From: Sediminibacillus halophilus
GTDB lineage: Bacteria; Bacillota; Bacilli; Bacillales; Amphibacillaceae
Length of the DNA: 64,000 bases
Direction: 5' to 3'
Assembly: GCF_900103695.1 (NCBI RefSeq)
Contig: NZ_FNHF01000001.1
Coordinates: 434,001 to 498,000 of the forward strand
The translations under genes and the position numbers were made by a program. The notes under the pieces are model-generated. The model saw only the letters and a list, made by a program, of their open reading frames with translations. It did not search any database and was not told where the DNA came from. Below, piece by piece: positions 58,152 to 64,000 of this stretch (position 1 is its first letter; each line of letters starts with the position of its first letter).

Positions 58152-58215
58152 ATCGCATTCCTCCATGTCCTAGTCTGTCTGTTGTATATGTATTCAGACT
58201 CGTCCAAAAAAATGC

Positions 58216-58221
58216 TATAAT
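58216..58221 (+). promoter_or_regulatory. Extended -10 promoter of rqcH
   Basis: TGCTATAAT on the plus strand gives a perfect -10 (58216-58221) with TG extension; a weak TTCAGA lies 17 bases upstream. The transcript would start about 12 bases before rqcH, giving a very short leader that just includes GAGGTG. Confidence 0.55.
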
Positions 58222-58239
58222 TACAAACGAGGTGATTCC

Positions 58240-59955
58240 ATGGCTTTTGATGGAATAGTCACTCGAGCTGCCGTACATGAATTACACAATCAATTGGCAG
58301 CAGGGCGGCTACTAAAAATTTATCAACCAACCGAAACAGAACTGATTCTTACAATTAGAAGCAACGGAAGCAATAAATCATTGCTGCTGTCCGCCCATCC
58401 TAGTTATGCCAGATTTCATTTGACGAATGATATATACGAGAACCCTAAAACTCCGCCGATGTTTTGCATGCTGTTAAGAAAACATTTATCAGGAGGTTTT
58501 CTGCAGGAAATCGTTCAATACGAAAATGAAAGAATTGTCATGCTTCACTTTAGAGGAAAAAACGAAATCGGTGACGAAACAGAGAAAACACTGATCATCG
58601 AAGTAATGGGAAAGCACAGTAATATATTGCTGATCGACAAAGAGAAACAAGTTATCCAAGACAGTATTAAACATGTTCCACCCGCTCAAAACCGCTATAG
58701 GACGATCATGCCAGGAAGTGTATATAAGCTTCCTCCAGACCAGGGGAAAGTCAACCCACTTGAGTTGGATCCGGAAACATTTGTCCGCAAGTTGGACTTT
58801 AATTCCGGCAGGCTGGATCAACAAATAGTTAATCAATTTACGGGTTTTTCACCGGTAATCGCCAAAGAAATCGTCCACCGGGCCGGACTCGGTGGAAGCG
58901 ATGCTTTTTTGCAGGTTTTTAAAGCTTTACAGGACAAGCTGACAAAACACCATTATCAACCGATAATTTATCGTGAAAGCAAAGAGGATTTCTATGTTTT
59001 GCCGCTGGAAACTAAAGGTGGCGAACCTATTCACTGTGACTCAGTCAGTCAAATGCTGGATGATTTTTATTCCGGAAAAGCAGAACGAGATCGTGTTAAA
59101 CAACAATCTGGAGACTTGTCGCGCTTTCTTAAAAATGAGCGGGATAAAAATATCCGTAAAATCAAAAAACACGAGCAAACGTTGAAAAAAGCTGAACAAG
59201 CAGATAACTATCAACGGCTTGGTGAGTTGCTGACTGCCAATATGCATCAAGTTAAATCAGGCGATAAAAAGGTTGTAGTAACGGATTATTATGATCCGGA
59301 ACAAAAGAAAATCACTATTGAACTGAACGCAAATAAAACGCCGAGTGAAAACGCGCAAAGTCTCTTTAAAACTTATCAGAAATTGAAAAAATCCAGACAA
59401 GTCGTCCTGGAAGAAATTTCTAAAGCGGAACAGGAAATAAACTATCTCGATGACCTGCTACAACAAATTGCTGGGGCACGAGAACAAGATATTGAAGAAA
59501 TACGACAGGAACTTCGCGAAGAAGGTTACTTAAAGTCCAAACCGACCCAAAGGAAAAAAAACAACAAACCGGCTAAACCCGAACCGGAACAATTCTATGC
59601 AAGCGATGGCACATTGTTACTTGTCGGGAAAAACAACAAACAAAACGAATACTTGACCAACCGTTTGGCAGCACGAGATGATATTTGGCTTCACACGAAG
59701 GACATCCCTGGTTCCCATGTGGTCATCAGGGATCGAAATCCGAGTGAGGAAACATTGTATGAAGCGGCCCAACTGGCGGCCAATTTCAGCAAATCAAAGA
59801 ATTCTTCCTCTGTTCCAGTCGATTACACGTTGATCCGCCATGTAAAAAAACCAAATGGCGCAAAACCGGGATTTGTAACCTATGACAATCAAAAAACCTT
59901 GTTTGTAACTCCCGAAGCTGGTTTAGTAGAAAAATTAAAGAAGAAGCCGGAGTAA
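58240..59955 (+). CDS. rqcH: RqcH, ribosome-associated quality control factor
   Basis: RqcH (YloA, Rqc2/NEMF homologue, also known as a fibronectin-binding protein family) binds stalled 50S subunits and adds C-terminal alanine tails that mark peptides for degradation. The 571-residue product begins MAFDGIVTRAAVHELHNQLA with the NFACT-N domain and LRKHLSGGFLQEIVQYENER; coiled coil at about 275-430 (KIKKHEQTLKKAEQADNYQR); the C-terminal NFACT-R domain has RLAARDDIWLHTKDIPGSHV (about 476-495) with the DW-type tRNA-contact region. Clear ribosome site (GAGGTG) and promoter. Confidence 0.96.
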   Translation: MAFDGIVTRAAVHELHNQLAAGRLLKIYQPTETELILTIRSNGSNKSLLLSAHPSYARFHLTNDIYENPKTPPMFCMLLRKHLSGGFLQEIVQYENERIVMLHFRGKNEIGDETEKTLIIEVMGKHSNILLIDKEKQVIQDSIKHVPPAQNRYRTIMPGSVYKLPPDQGKVNPLELDPETFVRKLDFNSGRLDQQIVNQFTGFSPVIAKEIVHRAGLGGSDAFLQVFKALQDKLTKHHYQPIIYRESKEDFYVLPLETKGGEPIHCDSVSQMLDDFYSGKAERDRVKQQSGDLSRFLKNERDKNIRKIKKHEQTLKKAEQADNYQRLGELLTANMHQVKSGDKKVVVTDYYDPEQKKITIELNANKTPSENAQSLFKTYQKLKKSRQVVLEEISKAEQEINYLDDLLQQIAGAREQDIEEIRQELREEGYLKSKPTQRKKNNKPAKPEPEQFYASDGTLLLVGKNNKQNEYLTNRLAARDDIWLHTKDIPGSHVVIRDRNPSEETLYEAAQLAANFSKSKNSSSVPVDYTLIRHVKKPNGAKPGFVTYDNQKTLFVTPEAGLVEKLKKKPE

Positions 59956-59990
59956 ATGAATGTGGCTCTGACAAAAACATCCTAACCAAA

Positions 59991-60037
59991 GCAAAAACCG
60001 GACGAATTCATAAACTCGAACTCGTCCGGTTTTTTTG
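59991..60037 (+). terminator. Terminator of rqcH
   Basis: aaaaaccggacga (59993-60005) pairs with tcgtccggttttt (60022-60034), 16-base loop, TTTTTTT on the plus strand; also usable on the minus strand. Confidence 0.85.
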
Positions 60038-60461
60038 CTCAATCCGCTTATAATGCAAACTTCGTAGATAAATTCCCTTTCATCCTGTTGTCGTGTGCTT
60101 CAGTACGCTACAGAAAGATACTTCGCTATCCTCGGGCAGAAAAACGATGCACCTTACAGGGAGACCAATGAAAAACTGAAGTACTAGAATAGGAAGAATT
60201 TTTCCTCTGAAATTTTAGAGGGTTTTTCCCTCTGTTTCTCCAGAGGTTTAACAATTCGTTTTACGTTTGCCGTGAAAATCGCCACCGCACCTAGCATTCG
60301 CTGATCAGTCGTTTTTTCTTCCAGTGTGCAATCAACCGATGCAGAAAGAAGTTTATTTCCCTTCTATTTTCTTAAAAAATGAAACATAATCTCCCTTTCA
60401 TCCGTACAGATAGATAAGCTGCAGCAATCATATACAGATTTATAGTTAGGAGAGAGCTCAC
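60038..60461. other. Intergenic region between rqcH and the 570-aa gene
   Basis: Contains the transposase-like fragment (60184-60363). The rest (60038-60183 and 60364-60461) shows no gene; a promoter for the next gene should lie in 60364-60450 but is not clear. Confidence 0.5.
60184..60363 (-). pseudogene. Decayed transposase-like C-terminal fragment
   Basis: A minus-strand open frame with no start codon near its 5' end and an in-frame stop at 60364-60366 gives KLLSASVDCTLEEKTTDQRM then LGAVAIFTANVKRIVKPLEK and a Lys/Glu-rich tail ending at TAG 60184. The sequence looks protein-like and resembles, from memory, the C-terminal end of IS-type transposases. No inverted repeats or target duplications were found. 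The family is not determined. Confidence 0.4.
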
Positions 60462-62174
60462 ATGATGGGAATACTACTGACAACTATTTTATCCTTCCCT
60501 TTATTTTTCTTATTCAGTCTGTTAGCCATGATAAGAAAAAAGAAATCATCCAAAAGTATCCGCAACTGGATTATAATTTTCATTACAGGCTTTGTACTTT
60601 GCGGCCTGTTCAATTATCTCGCATTGCCGGCATTAACCGTACCAAATCTTTTAGTCGAGAATTTCATCGTTTGTTTGGTCCTTGTCCCACTTCTCTATTA
60701 CAAAACCGGGATTCCATTTTCATATAAAAGACCTCACCGATCGATATCTGGAATTCTAATTATTCTATTGATAGTAGCACTGCCAGTCAGCTTGTTTATT
60801 GGTTTATCGGCGCTAGATAACGCTTATCACTCAATCGCCAAGCAAGAAACAGGAGAAGCGGAACCATTCAATGAAGATGATACGCCGATAACTGTTTCAC
60901 CAGAATTCGCCCGTAACAAAGTACAAAAAGCAATGAGCGTGGTTCCGAACACACAGTTCTATGATTTAGGAAAGCTGCAAGTGCAAAAAGTCGATAACGA
61001 AATTATGTACGTGGCACCTGTAGAATTCACCGGTTTATGGAAATATTTACGAGGAAAAGAAACAGAGGGCTTTTTTACCATTCCTGCTACCGATATCAAC
61101 GCACAGCCTCAATTTGTTCAAAGTAATATGTTGTTTACCAACTCAAGCTATTTCAACCATAACGTTCAACGGACCATTTATAACGAATATCCCCATTATG
61201 TGCAAAGCGGCGAAGCACAAATTGAAGTGGATGACGACGGAAAGCCCTGGTATATTCAAACTTTGTATAAACCAATCAAGCTTACCAACAAACCGGATAT
61301 GGATCATTTAAAAGTAGCAGTAGTAGACCCGGTAAGTGGAGATTTGCAACTTTACAATCCAAGCGAAGCACCTTCATTCATAGATAGTCCGGTCAGTTCA
61401 GAAATGGCAGGTAAACAGAACAATTACTTCGGAAAATATGTACATGGCTGGTTGAATGCTTTGTTCGGCAAAAAAGATGTGAAAATACCAAATGAATCCG
61501 GTACAGAAAATACCGTCACACCGATTTTCGACAGTAATGGAGAAATGTACTACTTTACAGATATGGCATCCCCTAAAGAAAATATCGACTCTGCTTTAGG
61601 TTATACACTAATCAATGCCAGGACTGCTGAATTGACCTATTATAGCGGCAAAAACAATAGCGGTATCATGGATAGTAAGGGAGCAAAACAAATCGTAAAC
61701 AAAGAATTTCCTGAAAAGAATTGGGAAGGATCCATGCCCATCTTGTACAATATTGACGGAAATCCGACATGGGTGGTGAACGTGCTGGATCCAAATGGCC
61801 TATTCAAGCAATATGCATATATCAAAGCAAATGATTCTGATTTTGTCGTATTCGGGGAGACTGCCGAGGAGACCCTTGCAGCCTACCGTATGCAGCTGGC
61901 ACAGGATCCTGGTAACCCAGAGGCCAGTGAAGATGTGGAATTGGAAACAATCAGCGGCGAAGTCAACCGCTCATTGGTTACCTCCACGGCATCAGGCCAG
62001 TCCGTTCAATTTATATTGAAAGATGACACGACCATTTATACCGTAAACGCCAGTAAAGCACCGCTGGCTATCTTCCTGCAGCAGGGGGACGTTGTCGAAA
62101 TGGAAGTGAAAATTCGCGATAATGACGTCGGAACGGTTGAACAAATTTCCATCGCTTCCCTTGAAAAAAAGTAA
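60462..62174 (+). CDS. Membrane-anchored protein of unknown function, 570 aa
   Basis: I do not recognise this protein. The ATG at 60462 is seven bases after AGGAGAG. Four membrane helices fill the N-terminal 120 residues (about 4-24, 34-56, 62-81, 95-117), followed by a soluble region of about 450 residues, predicted outside the cell. This region repeats a PepSY-like pattern of strands and turns: EVDDDGKPWYIQTLYKPI with VVDPVSGDLQLYNPSEAP; DSNGEMYYFTDMASPK with YTLINARTAELTYYSG; YNIDGNPTWVVNVLDPNG. The last 70 residues (ISGEVNRSLV to QGDVVEMEVKIRDNDVG) look like an OB-fold. Its own terminator follows. It is not part of the B. subtilis gene order here. Confidence 0.8.
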   Translation: MMGILLTTILSFPLFFLFSLLAMIRKKKSSKSIRNWIIIFITGFVLCGLFNYLALPALTVPNLLVENFIVCLVLVPLLYYKTGIPFSYKRPHRSISGILIILLIVALPVSLFIGLSALDNAYHSIAKQETGEAEPFNEDDTPITVSPEFARNKVQKAMSVVPNTQFYDLGKLQVQKVDNEIMYVAPVEFTGLWKYLRGKETEGFFTIPATDINAQPQFVQSNMLFTNSSYFNHNVQRTIYNEYPHYVQSGEAQIEVDDDGKPWYIQTLYKPIKLTNKPDMDHLKVAVVDPVSGDLQLYNPSEAPSFIDSPVSSEMAGKQNNYFGKYVHGWLNALFGKKDVKIPNESGTENTVTPIFDSNGEMYYFTDMASPKENIDSALGYTLINARTAELTYYSGKNNSGIMDSKGAKQIVNKEFPEKNWEGSMPILYNIDGNPTWVVNVLDPNGLFKQYAYIKANDSDFVVFGETAEETLAAYRMQLAQDPGNPEASEDVELETISGEVNRSLVTSTASGQSVQFILKDDTTIYTVNASKAPLAIFLQQGDVVEMEVKIRDNDVGTVEQISIASLEKK

Positions 62175-62229
62175 AAAAAGTTCTATTCAATCAACTGTTT
62201 ACTTTTGCTACGTTAATTCACATGTTAAT

Positions 62230-62277
62230 GAAAATACAAAAAACCGAACGATGTTTGGAATCGTTCGGTTTTTTTAA
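62230..62277. terminator. Bidirectional terminator after the 570-aa gene
   Basis: aaaaaaccgaacgat (62238-62252) pairs with atcgttcggtttttt (62260-62274), seven-base loop. T-runs follow on both strands, so it can also end the converging YtxH-like gene. Confidence 0.85.
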
Positions 62278-62323
62278 TCGATATGTCCCAGCCTCAATTC
62301 TTTTAAATCACCAAATGAATCAA

Positions 62324-62746
62324 TTAATGGGGCTGGTTATATTGGCTTGAATCTGAAGAACCGTTTACAAGTTGTTCTTTTGCATCCTTGACTTTGCTTC
62401 CTACATCTTTCGCAGTTGATACGGCCTCTTGCGTATCATTTTGCACGTCCTTTAATTCATCCTTGAAGTCACCATTGACTTTGTTATAAAGCTCCTGAAC
62501 ATTGTTAGCAGCATCTTTTAATACATCAGAAGCTGCTTTCACCCTGTCCATAAGCTGATCCTTTGTTTCGCGGGGGTTTTCTTTAACATCGCTTGCCATG
62601 CTGGTCACCGATTCTTTCATCCCACTCACATTCTGTTTCACATTAGAACGAGTATTTGAATTAAGCATTGCAAGGGCCGCTCCAGCTAAGGCACCGGCAG
62701 CCATGCCTACAATCAGTTTACTACCGTTTTGTTGTTGGGTTTGCAT
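62324..62746 (-). CDS. YtxH-like general-stress-type protein
   Basis: A 140-residue protein from ATG 62746 (eight bases after AAGGAG; a GTG three codons earlier is too close). The N-terminus has a glycine/alanine-rich hydrophobic segment SKLIVGMAAGALAGAALAML (about 9-28), typical of YtxH proteins, followed by an amphipathic Lys/Asp/Val helical repeat region (VKENPRETKDQLMDRVKAAS, KDELKDVQNDTQEAVSTAKD) resembling LEA/apolipoprotein-like coils. Such proteins are often stress-induced; no sigma-B promoter could be confirmed here. Not in this place in B. subtilis. Confidence 0.82.
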   Translation of the reverse strand: MQTQQQNGSKLIVGMAAGALAGAALAMLNSNTRSNVKQNVSGMKESVTSMASDVKENPRETKDQLMDRVKAASDVLKDAANNVQELYNKVNGDFKDELKDVQNDTQEAVSTAKDVGSKVKDAKEQLVNGSSDSSQYNQPH

Positions 62747-62878
62747 GTTTGTCACTCCTTTATTAGACTTTGGTGGACTTTTTATTCCGTTTCATTTCTT
62801 TCTTTACCACTTGTCTACCCAAACTAAACAATCTTGCCAGCAGATTGAATGACTTCCTGACTTACAAATCAGCTCTCT

Positions 62879-63514
62879 CTAGGAACCAAAAGCATTTTTT
62901 AAAAATGTTTCCCGCCAAGCAAATAACTGCTCGCTTTCCTTCTGTGAAAATCCTTCTTTTTTCTCCAAAATGGCTATTAATGAATCAAAATCGGTGATGG
63001 TGGACAATGTTACCCCTTGTTCCAGGAATGCTTCAGCCGTATCTGGAATTCCATATGTAAAGATAGCGAACACCGCTGTCACTTCTACGCCTTCCTCTTG
63101 TAGTGCCCGGACAGCATTTAGTGCAGATCCTCCTGTCGAAACCAAATCTTCTATTAAAATCACTCGTTGTCCTTTTTTAATGTTTCCTTCGATTTGATTG
63201 CCTTTCCCGTGCTCTTTTGGCTTTGAACGAACATAAACCATCGGCAACCCCAGATAATCTGCCAACCAGGCTGCATGTGGAATCCCTGCTGTAGCACATC
63301 CAGCGATCACATCAGGACCGCTTTCCATCTGTTTTATCATGTCGGCAAAGGCCATCGTAAGCTTTTTTCTTACTTCCGGATAAGACATTGTTAACCGGTT
63401 ATCACAATAAATTGGTGACGTTAATCCGGAAGTCCATGTAAAGGGATGATCTGGACTGATTTTCACAGCACCAATTTGCAGTAAATCTTTCGCTATTTCA
63501 TCTTTCGTTATCAT
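62879..63514 (-). CDS. pyrE: Orotate phosphoribosyltransferase
   Basis: PyrE joins orotate to PRPP, giving OMP. The protein (211 residues from the second ATG at 63514, seven bases after AGGAG; the ATG one codon earlier is the alternative) has SGLTSPIYCDNRLTMSYPEV, the PRPP-binding VILIEDLVSTGGSALNAVRA (about 118-137) and KPKEHGKGNQIEG. It overlaps pyrF and ends the pyr operon, whose earlier genes lie to the right. Confidence 0.97.
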   Translation of the reverse strand: MITKDEIAKDLLQIGAVKISPDHPFTWTSGLTSPIYCDNRLTMSYPEVRKKLTMAFADMIKQMESGPDVIAGCATAGIPHAAWLADYLGLPMVYVRSKPKEHGKGNQIEGNIKKGQRVILIEDLVSTGGSALNAVRALQEEGVEVTAVFAIFTYGIPDTAEAFLEQGVTLSTITDFDSLIAILEKKEGFSQKESEQLFAWRETFLKNAFGS

Positions 63515-64000
63515 CATTCCACTCCTTTATAACTTGCTGATACTTGCTTTTCGGGTCGGAAGATGCTGTTACACTGCGTCCTATGACAATTGCATCAGCT
63601 CCGTTATTCCTTGCTTCTGTTGGACTTGCAATCCTTTGCTGATCCTGATGCTGATCCGTTTTCAAGCGAATACCCGGAGTTACTGTATAGAAGGAAGACC
63701 CGCAATTCCTTTTAATTGAAGGTACTTCCCACGGCGAACAAACGACTCCGTCGGCTCCACTTTCTTTTGCCATCATCGCTAGGTTAAGAACCGACTCCTC
63801 TGCTTTAACTGGAATATGGAGTTCCTCTGATAGTGTGCGATTGTCCATGGAAGTTAACACCGTAACTGCGATTAATCTACTATTTTTTCCAGGGTTTCCT
63901 TCCATAAATCCTTGTTTGGCAGCTCGAATCATTTCGCTTCCACCCCAGGCGTGGACGTTGACTAAATCCACTCCCAATTTCGCCAAATTTTTCATCGCTT
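63498..64000 (-). CDS. pyrF: Orotidine 5'-phosphate decarboxylase (partial)
   Basis: PyrF decarboxylates OMP to UMP. The 5' end is beyond the right edge; the visible 166 codons are the C-terminal two thirds of the TIM barrel. Recognisable are MKNLAKLGVDLVNVHAWGGS, AVTVLTSMD, the segment ADGVVCSPWEVPSIK, TVTPGIRL (phosphate-binding) and GADAIVIGRSVTASSDP near the C-terminus. Its catalytic DxKxxD segment lies outside the window. The end overlaps pyrE by 17 bases. Confidence 0.96.
   Translation of the reverse strand, partial: AMKNLAKLGVDLVNVHAWGGSEMIRAAKQGFMEGNPGKNSRLIAVTVLTSMDNRTLSEELHIPVKAEESVLNLAMMAKESGADGVVCSPWEVPSIKRNCGSSFYTVTPGIRLKTDQHQDQQRIASPTEARNNGADAIVIGRSVTASSDPKSKYQQVIKEWNDDNER

Noticed and set aside
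58152-58239. Possible manganese riboswitch (yybP-ykoY type) before the P-type ATPase
   Set aside because: Only 88 bases separate the divergent genes and the space holds the rqcH promoter; no suitable structure.
62747-62878. Sigma-B promoter before the YtxH-like gene
   Set aside because: A GGGTAG and a GTTTAG element exist but are only three bases apart, so the required spacing is not met.

Overview
This 64 kb window is a chromosomal core segment of a flagellated, endospore-forming low-GC Firmicute of the family Bacillaceae. The main evidence is the near-complete match in gene order to the Bacillus subtilis fliI-codY-topA-sucCD-trmD-ffh-smc-acpP-recG-prkC-priA-pyr region, together with CodY, FapR, RemA and SpoVM. 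The gene content would suit the Virgibacillus/Halobacillus/Sediminibacillus group, but that placement is a guess. Almost every gene lies on the minus strand, so the gene order below follows increasing coordinate, opposite to transcription.

Layout. 1-5123: start of the fla/che operon (flgB-flgC-fliE-fliF-fliG-fliH-fliI, transcribed leftward off the edge). 5124-6029: a 0.9 kb gap with a flgB promoter, two palindromes and a probable dispersed repeat. 6030-9729: xerC-hslV-hslU-codY. 9973-10341: an unrecognised small gene sitting where trmFO would be expected. 10508-15894: topA, dprA, sucC-sucD. 16002-19866: rbgA, rnhB and the coupled pair ylqG-ylqH. 19945-26426: lepB, rplS (with an L19-type leader), ylqD-rimM-trmD, and ftsY-ylxM-ffh-rpsP-khpA. 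26449-34811: smc, a plus-strand DUF1128 gene, rnc, and the FapR-controlled fapR-plsX-fabD-fabG-acpP lipid operon. 34902-40861: recG, sdaAB-sdaAA, yloU-fakA. 41090-46816: rpmB (plus strand), spoVM, thiN, rpe, rsgA, prkC, prpC. 46886-52805: coaBC-priA-fmt-rsmB. 53077-55135: yicC-type gene, remA, gmk, rpoZ. 55506-59955: a calcium-type P-ATPase divergent from rqcH. 59956-62746: an accessory pocket with a decayed transposase-like frame, a 570-aa membrane-anchored protein of unknown function and a YtxH-like stress-type protein. 62879-64000: the end of the pyr operon (pyrF partial, pyrE).

Functionally the segment covers protein export and SRP targeting (lepB, ffh, ftsY, rpsP neighbourhood), ribosome and tRNA maturation (rbgA, rimM, trmD, rsgA, rsmB, fmt), chromosome maintenance (smc, topA, xerC, recG, priA, rnhB), membrane lipid synthesis, the TCA step SucCD, nutrient sensing (CodY), Ser/Thr phosphorylation signalling (PrkC/PrpC) and ribosome-associated quality control (RqcH).

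The most interesting points are: (a) YlqG-YlqH, an orphan pair resembling the FliK C-terminal domain and exactly the post-cleavage C-terminal fragment of FlhB, with overlapping reading frames; (b) absence of trmFO, def and rlmN from their usual slots; (c) the unknown gene at the trmFO slot and the 570-aa membrane protein; (d) spoVM, easily missed because it has only 26 codons; (e) well-formed regulatory sites (FapR operator, L19 leader, palindromes at flgB). No CRISPR array, tRNA, rRNA, intact insertion sequence or prophage was seen.
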